NCBI GenBank assembly: GCA_030154105.1 | Contig: JASKKP010000001.1 | Location: 1-64,000, forward strand | Reading direction: 5' to 3' | DNA from: Bacillota bacterium | Lineage (GTDB): Bacteria; Bacillota; DTU030; DUMP01 | Length of the DNA stretch: 64,000 nucleotides | Part shown: in pieces, positions 25,111 through 34,041 of the stretch | How positions within the stretch are numbered: position 1 is the stretch's first letter | Layout of the letters: the number at the start of each line of letters is the position of its first letter | The notes under the pieces: generated by a model | What the model was told of the DNA's origin: nothing | The model's database searches: none | What the model saw: the letters and a program-made list of their open reading frames with translations, nothing else | Position numbers and translations under genes: made by a program

Positions 25111-28100
25111 GTGCCGAAGGGCGCCGTTTTCCGCTTTATTTTAGGGCGCGCCGGAACAGGCAAAACCTACACCTGTCTCAAGGCCATTGAGGATGTGCTC
25201 TTAAAGGAGGGCGAAGAAGGGCCTCCCCTTATTCTCTTGGTGCCGGAGCAGGCCGCCTTCCAGATGGAATATGCCCTTCTGACCGGAGGGCGGATTCAGG
25301 CTACCCACCGGGCGGAGGTTCTTAGTTTCCGCCGCCTGGCCCGGCGGGTGTTGACCGAGGCGGGTGGTGCCGCCCGGCCTTGGCTGGGCGAATTAGGGAA
25401 GCGCATGGTGCTCCGGTCCTTGATCCAGAAGCATAGGGAAAAACTTCTTCTTTTGGGGCACAGCGCCTCTACGCCCGGCTTTACCGAACGGCTGGCCCAG
25501 GCCTTAGCCGAGCTCAAACTCTACCGTATTTCCCCGGAAATGTTATCTATGTACCTTGCCGACCTTATCGCCCGGGGCGAAGGGCAGGGTCCGCTGGCGG
25601 GGAAGCTCCACGACCTGGCACTTCTGTACCGGGAACTGGAGGCTTTTCTTAAGCCGCGCTACACAGATCCGGAAGGTTATTTGTCCTATTTGGCCGCCCG
25701 CCTACCTGAGGCGGCTTCGCTCTACGGGGCGCGGGTGTGGGTGGACGGCTTCACCGGATTTACGCCGGAGGAGTACCGGGTACTGGCGGCCCTCCTCGTA
25801 GTGGCGGCACAGGTAGAGGTAACCCTCTGCCTCGATGCCGCGGAGCTCAACCGGCCGCCGGCCGAGACGGACCTCTTTTACCCCACGCGCGAAACCTATG
25901 ACAAACTGCTGGAGGTGGCCCACACCCAAGGAGCGCAGGTCTTACCGCCTCTGATCCTGGACGACCCCACGGCACTCCCGCCCCGCTTTGCCCAGGCCCC
26001 TGAGCTGGCCCATGTAGAGCGGTATTTCTTTTGCTACCCAACCCGGCCATGGGTAGGGGTTGCTCCCGGCCTCAAAGTGGTGGCGGCTGCCAACCGGCGG
26101 GCGGAAGTAGAGGCCGCCGCCAGGGAGATGCTGCGCCTGGCCCGGGAGGAGGGCCTGCGCTGGCGGGAGATGGCGCTGGTCGTGCGCGACCTAGAGCTCT
26201 ACCACGAACTAATTTCCACCGTGTTTGCCGATTACGGCATACCCTGCTTCATCGACCGCAAACGCCCTGTTCTGCACCACCCCCTGGCGCAGCTGGCGCT
26301 GGCGGCCTTCGAGGTGGTAACCGGCAACTGGTCCTATGAGGCCGTGTTCCGCTGTCTCAAGACCGACCTCTTCCCCTTCACCAGGGAAGAGGTGGATCGC
26401 CTGGAGAACTACGTTCTGGCCTTCGGCGTGCGCGGGCAAAACTGGCTCAAGGCCGAGCCTTGGGACTTTCACCTCAAGTTTGCCGAAGGAGAAGGAAGAG
26501 CGGCGGTTTGGGGCGACGTGGATTCCCTGCGCCGCCAGGTGGCGGCCTACTTTATGCCTCTTTGGCAGGAGTGCACCCGCGGCTCTACTACCGGTGTCTC
26601 CCTTACCACGGCCCTCTGGCGTTTCCTCGACGGGTTAAAGGTCGGCCAGACCCTCGAACGCTGGGCCGAGATGGCGCAGGAACAGGGAGATCTCACCGCT
26701 TTTCAGGAGCACAGCCAGGTTTGGGCGCGCTTCCTCGGCCTTTTAGACGAACTCGTCCTGGGCCTGGGCCAGACGCCGCTTACCCCCGCGGAGTACACGG
26801 AAATTCTGGCCAGCGGCCTGGAGAGCCTGCGCCTGGGATTGGTGCCGCCCAGCCTTGATCAGGTACTGGTAGGCGGCCTGGAGCGGTCTCGCCATCCCAA
26901 CGTACGCGCGGCCTTCGTCCTGGGGGTGAACGACGGTGTGCTTCCCGGGCGGGCCGGCGAGGATGCCATATTTACCGACCGGGAGCGGGAAGAGCTGGCC
27001 CAGGCCGGCCTGGAGCTTGCTCCTACCAGCCGCCGGCGGCAGTTTAGCGAGCAGTACCTTACCTATGTAGCCCTTACTCGGGGTAGCGAACGGCTCTGGG
27101 TGAGTTTTCCCCTGGCCGACGAAGAAGGCCGTGCCCTGGCCCCCTCCCGCATCCTTACGTGGCTGCGCGAGCTTTTCCCGGGCGTCAAGGAGACATACGC
27201 GGCGGCCGGGCCTACGGGGGACGTGGCTGAGGACTTGGATTTTCTTACCTCACCTGCGCAGGCCGCGGCGCACTTGGCCGGCCAGCTGCGCCTGGCACGG
27301 GCCGGCCGGCCCTTGAGTGCCGTTTGGCGGGCGGTTTACCAGTACCTTCTTTCTACGCCGGAAACCAGGGAGGCGGCGGAGCTGGCCCTCGGCGGCCTAA
27401 AACACCGAGGGCAGGTGGGGCCGCTCCCGGCGACCGTGGCGCGCCGCCTGTACGGCAACCCCATCCGTACCAGCGTTACCCGCCTGGAGGAATTTGCCAG
27501 CTGCCCCTTCAGCCACTTTGCCGTCCACGGGCTTAGGCTGGAAAGGCGGGCAGAGTTCGGGCTGGACCTCCCTTCTTTGGGGCTTTTCACCCACGGCATT
27601 CTGCGCGCCGTCACCGAACGCCTCCTCGCCGAAGGGCGCGACTTTTCTGCCCTGGACGCCGAGGAGGCGGCGGCCCTGGTAAAAGAAGAGGTGGAAAAGG
27701 CCGTGCCGGCGTTTGCCGGCGGCGTGCTCCTGAGTTCGCCGCGCTACGCCTACCTTACCCGGCGCCTTACCCGCTTGCTGAGCGGAGCGGTAGCCATCCT
27801 CGCCGAACAGACAAGGAAGGGATGGTTTCGTACCCGGGCGACCGAGCTCAGGTTTGGACTTCCAGGCGGCTTTCCCGGCTTGACCTTCACCCTTCCCGAC
27901 GGTACGGAACTCACCCTGGTGGGGCAGATCGACCGGCTGGATGTGGCTACCGGGGCGGACGGAAGGGTGTACGTAAGAATTGTGGATTATAAGAGCAGCG
28001 AACGGGCCCTGTCCCTTCCCGAGGTGTACCACGGCCTTTCCCTCCAGCTCTTGGTGTACCTCTTGGCAGTTCTGGCCGGAAGTGAGGCACTGGGACTGGC

Positions 28101-28617
28101 CGAGCCGGTGCCGGCCGGCATCTTCTACTTTACCTTGGGGGAACGCTTCCTCCGCGCGCGCGGGCCGCTTACGGCTGAGGAGGCGGCAGAGGGGCTCCTT
28201 AAAGAATTCCGGCTGGAAGGCTTGGTGCGGGGGGAAGAGGCGGCCGTCGAGCTCTTGGACCGGGATGCAGCTTGTGGGCGGCCGAGCATCATCTCTGCCG
28301 CTTTAAACAAAGACGGCACGCTGCGCCGGAGCGCCGGCACCATCGCCGCCGAAAACTTCGACCTGCTCCTTCGCTTTATCGGGGAAAAAGTCAAAGAACT
28401 GGGTACGGCCGCTCTGGCCGGCGAGGTGGCGGCGGCGCCGGTGAAGGCGGGGGGAGAGGCGGCGTGCCGGTACTGCGGCCTCCACGCCGTGTGCGGGTTC
28501 GACCCGCTCCTTCCCGGGAACTCCTACCGCGTGCTGCCCAAGCTTTCGGAGGAAGAGATCTGGCGGCGGGTTGCGGAATTTGTGGGAGGACGGGAGATGA
28601 AGCATGAAGGCCCCTAA
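25111..28617 (+). CDS. addB: ATP-dependent helicase/nuclease subunit B
   Basis: This subunit of AddAB processes double-strand breaks for RecA in Firmicutes. It has 1168 residues. The N-terminal Walker A GRAGTGKTYTCLKA is intact. The C-terminal RecB-type nuclease shows GQIDRLD and VDYKSS. Four cysteines, one in FASCPFSHF and three in CRYCGLHAVCGF, are placed as the known Fe-S staple. The GTG at 25111 follows AAAGGAG. It overlaps addA by 14 bases. Confidence 0.96.
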   Translation: MPKGAVFRFILGRAGTGKTYTCLKAIEDVLLKEGEEGPPLILLVPEQAAFQMEYALLTGGRIQATHRAEVLSFRRLARRVLTEAGGAARPWLGELGKRMVLRSLIQKHREKLLLLGHSASTPGFTERLAQALAELKLYRISPEMLSMYLADLIARGEGQGPLAGKLHDLALLYRELEAFLKPRYTDPEGYLSYLAARLPEAASLYGARVWVDGFTGFTPEEYRVLAALLVVAAQVEVTLCLDAAELNRPPAETDLFYPTRETYDKLLEVAHTQGAQVLPPLILDDPTALPPRFAQAPELAHVERYFFCYPTRPWVGVAPGLKVVAAANRRAEVEAAAREMLRLAREEGLRWREMALVVRDLELYHELISTVFADYGIPCFIDRKRPVLHHPLAQLALAAFEVVTGNWSYEAVFRCLKTDLFPFTREEVDRLENYVLAFGVRGQNWLKAEPWDFHLKFAEGEGRAAVWGDVDSLRRQVAAYFMPLWQECTRGSTTGVSLTTALWRFLDGLKVGQTLERWAEMAQEQGDLTAFQEHSQVWARFLGLLDELVLGLGQTPLTPAEYTEILASGLESLRLGLVPPSLDQVLVGGLERSRHPNVRAAFVLGVNDGVLPGRAGEDAIFTDREREELAQAGLELAPTSRRRQFSEQYLTYVALTRGSERLWVSFPLADEEGRALAPSRILTWLRELFPGVKETYAAAGPTGDVAEDLDFLTSPAQAAAHLAGQLRLARAGRPLSAVWRAVYQYLLSTPETREAAELALGGLKHRGQVGPLPATVARRLYGNPIRTSVTRLEEFASCPFSHFAVHGLRLERRAEFGLDLPSLGLFTHGILRAVTERLLAEGRDFSALDAEEAAALVKEEVEKAVPAFAGGVLLSSPRYAYLTRRLTRLLSGAVAILAEQTRKGWFRTRATELRFGLPGGFPGLTFTLPDGTELTLVGQIDRLDVATGADGRVYVRIVDYKSSERALSLPEVYHGLSLQLLVYLLAVLAGSEALGLAEPVPAGIFYFTLGERFLRARGPLTAEEAAEGLLKEFRLEGLVRGEEAAVELLDRDAACGRPSIISAALNKDGTLRRSAGTIAAENFDLLLRFIGEKVKELGTAALAGEVAAAPVKAGGEAACRYCGLHAVCGFDPLLPGNSYRVLPKLSEEEIWRRVAEFVGGREMKHEGP

Positions 28618-31600
28618 TTGGACTAAAGAACAACAAGCGGCCATTCTGGCCCCGCCGGGAAACATCCTGGTAACGGCAGCTGCCGGAGCCGGGAAGACGG
28701 CCGTCCTCGTAGAACGCGTCGTCCGGCGCGTGCTGGATCCGGCCCGCCCGGTAGACATCGACCGCCTGCTGGTGGTTACTTTCACGGACGCGGCGGCGGC
28801 CGAGATGCGCCAGCGCATCGGGGCTGCCCTCGAGGCCGCCTTGGGGGCGGCGCCGGGGAACGCCCACCTGGAGCGCCAACTGGCCCTTCTGGGGCGGGCC
28901 AGCATCTTTACCCTGCACTCTTTTTGCCTAAAGGTTGTCCGCCGCTACTTCTACGAACTGGGGCTGGACCCTTCCTTCCGGGTAATGGATGAAACTGAGG
29001 CAGCGCTCTTGGCCCAAGAAGTGCTGGAGGAGCTGTGGGAAGAAAAGTACGCCCAGGAAGCCGAAGCCGAGGGGGCCTTTACCTATCTCTTGGATTGTTA
29101 CAGCAGCGCCGTAAGCGACGACGACCTGAAGGAACTGGTGCTTAAGCTGCACGACTTCAGCCGGAGCCAGCCCTGGCCGGAGGTATGGCTAAAGCAGGCC
29201 GGGCAGGCCTTTACGCTTTCGCCCGGCACCGAACTCAAAACTACGCCTTGGGGGGGAAAACTTCAGCAGCACGCCCGACGCAAGCTGGAACAGGCCGCCC
29301 ACTGTCTGGAACGGGCCGCCTGCCTTGCCGCCTTGCCGGGCGGGCCCGATCGCTACCTACCGGTCCTGGAGGCGGAGCGGGAGGCCCTTAAAGAAATGGC
29401 CCTTCGGGCTCAAGAGGGGTCCTGGGAGGAGCTGCGACAAAGATTGGCCTTCTCCTTCACGCGCCTTCCGCCCGTCCGGAAGAATGAAGAGGTGGACCCG
29501 GCCATCAAAGACCAAGTAACTCGCCTGCGCGACGAGGCCAAGAAAATCGTGGCCGATCTGGCCACGGACGTTTTCGGCCGTCCGGAAAAGGAGCTCCTTA
29601 CGGAGCTTACCCATCTTGCCCCGGCCGTGCACGCCCTTACCGAGCTGGCCCTCGCTTTTAGCCGCCGCTTTGAGGAAGTCAAGCGGGCGCGGGGTCGGCT
29701 CGACTTTGCCGACCTGGAGCACTATGCCTTGAGGCTCCTCCTCGCCCCGGACGCGCGGCCGGGGTTCCTCAAGCCTTCCCGCCTGGCCGAAGAGATGGCC
29801 GAAGAATACGCCGAGGTCCTGGTGGACGAATACCAGGACATCAACCCGGTCCAAGATGCCATCCTCAGCCTCATTTCCCGCCAGGACACCTCTCAGCCCA
29901 GGCTCTTTCTGGTGGGCGACGTCAAGCAGAGCATCTACCGCTTTCGCCTGGCCGAGCCGCGCCTTTTCCTCAGCAAGTACGCGGCCTACGCGCCCCGGGC
30001 CGGTGGGAGAGGACGGCGGATCAGCCTAAGAGAAAACTTCCGCAGCCGGGCCGAAGTGATCGGCGCGGTAAACTTCCTATTTCGGCAGCTCTTTACCCCT
30101 GAGGTGGGCGGGCTGGCCTACGACGCCGAGGCCGAGCTAACTCCCGGTGCTCCCTACCCGGAGCCCCCGGCGGGGGTTAAGGGTGCTGGCGGGCCGGTGG
30201 AGGTGCACCTCATCGAGCGGCAGGTACCGCTGCCGGACAGGGAAGAAGAGGCGCAAGACGACCCTGCCGCCCTGGACCTCAGCGCGCTGGAAAGGGAAGC
30301 ACTGCTTATCGGGCGGCGCATCCAGGCCATAGTGCGCGGAACGCCGGAGCGCCCCGGCCCGGAGTTTTGCGTCTGGGATAAGTCGGCCCAGAGCTACCGG
30401 CCGGTGACCTACCGCGACATCGTCATCCTCCTTAGGACGGTGCAGGGAAGGGCGGAGACGATGCTGGAAGTCCTCCGCAGGCTCGAGGTCCCGGCTTATG
30501 CGGATCTGGGGACCGGCTACTTCAATGCCCCGGAAGTGGCGACGATGCTCTCCCTGCTGGAGGTCATCGACAACCCGTATCAGGACATCCCGCTGGCTGC
30601 GGTGCTCCGTTCACCGCTGGTTGGGCTGAGCCCCGAAGAGCTGGCCGAAGTGCGCCTCTTAGCACCCGAAGGCCAGTTTGCCGAGGCCGTGCAGAAGGCG
30701 GCCGCAGGTGCGGTATCTTCTTCCTGCCAAAAGAAGCTTGCCGCGTTCTTTGGGCGCCTCGAAGAGTGGCGCACGGCGGCTCGGCGGGGAACTGTGTCCG
30801 ACCTTATCTGGCGCATCTACCGAGAAACCGGCTACCTGGCCTACGTGGGCGGTATGCCGGCGGGAGCGCAGCGGCAGGCCAACCTCAGGGTACTTTACGA
30901 CCGGGCCCGCCAGTTCGAGAGCTACGGGCGGCCGGGACTCTTTCGCTTTCTCCGCTTCCTCAAACGCCTTCAGGCGCAAGAGGGCGATTTGGGTACGGCC
31001 CGTGCCCTGGGCGAAAACGAGAACGTGGTCCGCATCATGAGCATCCACAAGAGCAAAGGCCTGGAATTCCCGGTGGTGTTCGTGGCCGATTTGGGCAAAA
31101 AATTCAACTTCGACGACCTTAAGGGCGACATCCTTCTCCACCGGGACCTCGGCCTCGGGCCTCTGGTGGTGGACCTCCATCTGCGCCTTAAGTATCCCAG
31201 CCTGGCCCACCGCGCCATTCAAGTGGCCGGGCGCGAAGAGGTTCTGGCCGAAGAGCTCAGGATTTTCTATGTGGCGCTCACCCGGGCGCGCGAACGCCTG
31301 ATCCTGGTGGGTTCGGTGCCCAACCTTAATGGCCAGTGCGAGCGCTGGGCGCGGACCGCGGGCGTCAAGGGCTGGACGCTGCCGGCCGGGGACATCCTGA
31401 ACGCGCGCACCTACCTCGATTGGTTGGGAGCGGCCCTGGCCCGCCACCGGGATGGTGCGGCCTTGCGCGCGGCCGGCCCCGAGCCGCCCCTGGACCCCAA
31501 TCCCCGCGACGACCCTTCCCGCTGGGAGGTCCACCTTTACCCTGCGGCGGAAGTGCTGACCTGGGCCGGCGCCCAAGAAAAAGAGGGGGCGGACGCTTCC

Positions 31601-32410
31601 GGCCCGGGCGCCGAAGGAGAAGAGGTGGAACCGGAGCTTCTGGCTTGCGTCCAAAACAGGCTCAGTTGGCGTTACCCGTACGGCCGGGCGAGCCGGCTTA
31701 CGGCCAAAGTAAGCGTGAGCGAGCTCAAACGGCGGCCCCTGGTCGGACTCCCGGGCGAAGAAGAGGAAGCGCCCGGGCGCGAGTTTTACCCCGTGCGCCT
31801 GGCGGAGCGGCCGCGTTTTGCGCAGGCGGCGGGGGAACTCGTAGGGGCGGAGCGCGGGAGCGCCGTGCACCTGGTTCTGCAGCATCTGGACCTCACCCGC
31901 GACCTGACGAGGGAAGGCATTGCGGCCCAGGTCAGGGAACTCACCGCCCGCGAGCTCTTAAGCCCGGAGCAGGCATCCAGCGTGGACGTGGAAGGCCTGG
32001 CTGCGTTCTTCGCCGGGCCGCTCGGCCGGCGGATCATTGCCCGGCCGGAGGCCGTGCGGCGCGAGGTGCCTTTCAGCCTGCGCCTGCCGGCCCGTATGGT
32101 ATATCCGGACTTTTCGCTCACCGGCGCCGAGGCGGAAGAACCCATCCTGGTGCAGGGAATCATCGATTGGTTGGTGCGGGAGGAAGGCGGCTGGCTCCTT
32201 CTCGACTTCAAAACCGATGCCGTAAGTCCGGCCGCCCTCAAGGAGCGGGAGAAGCTCTACCGCAGGCAGGTGGCCATCTACGCGCTGGCGGTCGCCGCCT
32301 GGAGCGGCCGGCCGGTGAAGGAAGCCTACCTGTACTTCCTGGCCTTGGGCGAGGCCCTGCCCGTCCCCGTAGCTAAAGAAAACCCCCTCTTCTCCGCCCG
32401 AGACGCCTAA
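28604..32410 (+). CDS. addA: ATP-dependent helicase/nuclease subunit A
   Basis: This 1268-residue UvrD-like helicase/nuclease is the partner of AddB. Helicase motifs include AAAGAGKTAVLVERV (Walker A), VDEYQDINPVQ (motif II), GDVKQSIYRFR (motif III) and VALTRARERL (motif VI). The C-terminal nuclease has LLLDFKTDA. The ATG at 28604 lies inside the end of addB with GGAGATGA before it, so the two are translationally coupled. Confidence 0.96.
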   Translation: MKAPNWTKEQQAAILAPPGNILVTAAAGAGKTAVLVERVVRRVLDPARPVDIDRLLVVTFTDAAAAEMRQRIGAALEAALGAAPGNAHLERQLALLGRASIFTLHSFCLKVVRRYFYELGLDPSFRVMDETEAALLAQEVLEELWEEKYAQEAEAEGAFTYLLDCYSSAVSDDDLKELVLKLHDFSRSQPWPEVWLKQAGQAFTLSPGTELKTTPWGGKLQQHARRKLEQAAHCLERAACLAALPGGPDRYLPVLEAEREALKEMALRAQEGSWEELRQRLAFSFTRLPPVRKNEEVDPAIKDQVTRLRDEAKKIVADLATDVFGRPEKELLTELTHLAPAVHALTELALAFSRRFEEVKRARGRLDFADLEHYALRLLLAPDARPGFLKPSRLAEEMAEEYAEVLVDEYQDINPVQDAILSLISRQDTSQPRLFLVGDVKQSIYRFRLAEPRLFLSKYAAYAPRAGGRGRRISLRENFRSRAEVIGAVNFLFRQLFTPEVGGLAYDAEAELTPGAPYPEPPAGVKGAGGPVEVHLIERQVPLPDREEEAQDDPAALDLSALEREALLIGRRIQAIVRGTPERPGPEFCVWDKSAQSYRPVTYRDIVILLRTVQGRAETMLEVLRRLEVPAYADLGTGYFNAPEVATMLSLLEVIDNPYQDIPLAAVLRSPLVGLSPEELAEVRLLAPEGQFAEAVQKAAAGAVSSSCQKKLAAFFGRLEEWRTAARRGTVSDLIWRIYRETGYLAYVGGMPAGAQRQANLRVLYDRARQFESYGRPGLFRFLRFLKRLQAQEGDLGTARALGENENVVRIMSIHKSKGLEFPVVFVADLGKKFNFDDLKGDILLHRDLGLGPLVVDLHLRLKYPSLAHRAIQVAGREEVLAEELRIFYVALTRARERLILVGSVPNLNGQCERWARTAGVKGWTLPAGDILNARTYLDWLGAALARHRDGAALRAAGPEPPLDPNPRDDPSRWEVHLYPAAEVLTWAGAQEKEGADASGPGAEGEEVEPELLACVQNRLSWRYPYGRASRLTAKVSVSELKRRPLVGLPGEEEEAPGREFYPVRLAERPRFAQAAGELVGAERGSAVHLVLQHLDLTRDLTREGIAAQVRELTARELLSPEQASSVDVEGLAAFFAGPLGRRIIARPEAVRREVPFSLRLPARMVYPDFSLTGAEAEEPILVQGIIDWLVREEGGWLLLDFKTDAVSPAALKEREKLYRRQVAIYALAVAAWSGRPVKEAYLYFLALGEALPVPVAKENPLFSARDA

Positions 32411-32711
32411 AAACCGTTCAAAGAAGTAATGTTTTTTTGCCGGGCAGACATTCATGCCGCTGGCGGCATCAGCAGAGGGATGAAAACTTCGGCCTTCGGG
32501 TATCCCCTGTGGCGCGAACGACCTGAGGACGAACGAACTCGGCTCGCTCGGGGCGCGGGCAGAACTCTTTTGGCCTCAAACACCGCCCGCGCTTTCCCTC
32601 GCTCGCCTGCGTTCTTCTAATGGCGGTACGTAACGCGCCCTGCGGGGAATATCCCTCGGCCTCAGTTTGCGCTGAACAGCTGTGCCCACGAAAGGAACGG
32701 AAGGTGGCAGG
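32411..32711 (+). repeat. Repeat-bearing region between addA and sbcD
   Basis: There is no gene. Two repeat segments lie here. Positions 32496-32545 are, in reverse complement, almost the same as the last 50 bases of the window, with 29 identical bases including CGTTCGTCCTCAGGTCGTTC. Positions 32622-32690 match 33927-33996, which brackets the end of sbcD. The intervening DNA is rich in CTCG/CGAG. These look like units of a short interspersed repeat family. Confidence 0.75.
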
Positions 32712-33938
32712 ATGCGTATCTTGCATACGGCGGACTGGCATTTGGGGCGCACCCTCGAGGGACGTTCCCGCCTGCCAGAGCAACGCGACTTCCTTAACGA
32801 GCTCTGCGACTTGGTTGACGACGAAGGCGTGGATCTGGTGCTTGTGGCCGGTGACGTCTTCGACAGCGGCAATCCACCGGCAGAGGCGGAAAACTTGTTC
32901 TACAGCGCGCTCGAGCGCCTGGCGGCGGGCGGCAGGCGGGCGGTAGTAGTTATCGCCGGCAATCACGACAGTCCGGAACGCCTGCGGGCGGCGAGCCCCT
33001 TGGCCCTGCCCTTTGGGATCTGCCTTTTGGGATATCCGGCGGAGGAGCTCCCGGCGGACGAACGGGCCAACGGAGTACGCCGGCTAGACTCAGGGCCGGG
33101 CTGGGTGGAGCTGGCCCTGCCCGGCGGTGAAGCGGCCGTGCTCGCCACGCTGCCTTACCCCTCGGAGGCGCGACTCGGCGAGCTTCTCAGCCGGTCGCTG
33201 GGGGAAGCCGAGCTGAAGGCGGCGTACTCTCAGCGCGTCGGGCAGGCGCTGGCGGCAGCCGCTTCCCATTTCCGGCCGGATACGGTCAACCTGGTGGTGA
33301 GCCACGTTTACCTGCGCGGCGGGCGCACCTCGGACTCGGAACGGGACATCCAGCTCGGCGGGGCCCTGGCGGTGGAACCGGCGGTCCTTCCGGCCGGAGC
33401 CCAGTACGCAGCCTTAGGCCACCTGCACCGGCCCCAAGCTGTAGCCGGCGCCCCCATCCCCTGCCGGTACGCCGGTTCCCCTTTAGCCTACTCCTTCTCC
33501 GAGGTGGATCAAGAAAAAGTAGTAGTGCTGGTGGAGGTCCAGGCGGGGCAGCCGGCCAAATGGCGGCCGATCCCTATTCGGGCCGGCTTCCCGCTCAAAA
33601 CCTGGTGCGCGGACAGCCTGGAGGAGTTTTTTGCCTGGGCCGCCGACGAGCGTAACCTAAGGGCCTGGGTAAACCTGGAGGTGCGCGTTCCAGAACCCCT
33701 GACCCCCGCGCAGATGGCGGAGATCCAGCGCCGCCACCCGCGCGTGGTCCAGATACGCGCGCGGCTGCCGGAGGCCGAGGCCATATCCGACCGGCCGGAA
33801 CGCGCCTCCCTTCCCCTGCGCGAGCAGTTTCGGCTTTTTGCCGCCCGTGAGCTGGGCGGCGAGCCGGATCCGGAGCTCATCGACCTTTTCCTGGAGCTGG
33901 TGAGCGGGGCGCCGGGCGAAGGGGCTGGCGGTACGTAA
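32712..33938 (+). CDS. sbcD: Nuclease SbcCD subunit D
   Basis: This is the Mre11-type phosphoesterase of the SbcCD complex, about 408 residues. Motifs are HTADWHLG, AGDVFDSG, IAGNHDSPERL, VSHVYLRGG and ALGHLHRPQ. With SbcC it opens hairpins and trims DNA ends. The ATG at 32712 follows AAGGTGG; upstream in-frame codons have no ribosome binding site. Its last codons and stop lie within a copy of the 69-bp repeat. Confidence 0.95.
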   Translation: MRILHTADWHLGRTLEGRSRLPEQRDFLNELCDLVDDEGVDLVLVAGDVFDSGNPPAEAENLFYSALERLAAGGRRAVVVIAGNHDSPERLRAASPLALPFGICLLGYPAEELPADERANGVRRLDSGPGWVELALPGGEAAVLATLPYPSEARLGELLSRSLGEAELKAAYSQRVGQALAAAASHFRPDTVNLVVSHVYLRGGRTSDSERDIQLGGALAVEPAVLPAGAQYAALGHLHRPQAVAGAPIPCRYAGSPLAYSFSEVDQEKVVVLVEVQAGQPAKWRPIPIRAGFPLKTWCADSLEEFFAWAADERNLRAWVNLEVRVPEPLTPAQMAEIQRRHPRVVQIRARLPEAEAISDRPERASLPLREQFRLFAARELGGEPDPELIDLFLELVSGAPGEGAGGT

Positions 33939-33996
33939 TGCGCCGTGCCGAGGATGTCCCTCGGCTTCGGTTGGCGCGGAACAACTGTGCGTGTCC
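33927..33996 (+). repeat. Direct repeat copy over the sbcD stop codon
   Basis: About 80% identical by eye to 32622-32690, sharing GGCGGTACGTAA and TCCCTCGGC blocks. The TAA of GGCGGTACGTAA at 33936-33938 is the sbcD stop. The two copies therefore flank sbcD in direct orientation. Confidence 0.75.
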
Positions 33997-34041
33997 GTGT
34001 TTTCAAAGTGCCCGTGAATTGCAAGATGGGGGAGAAGCCAG

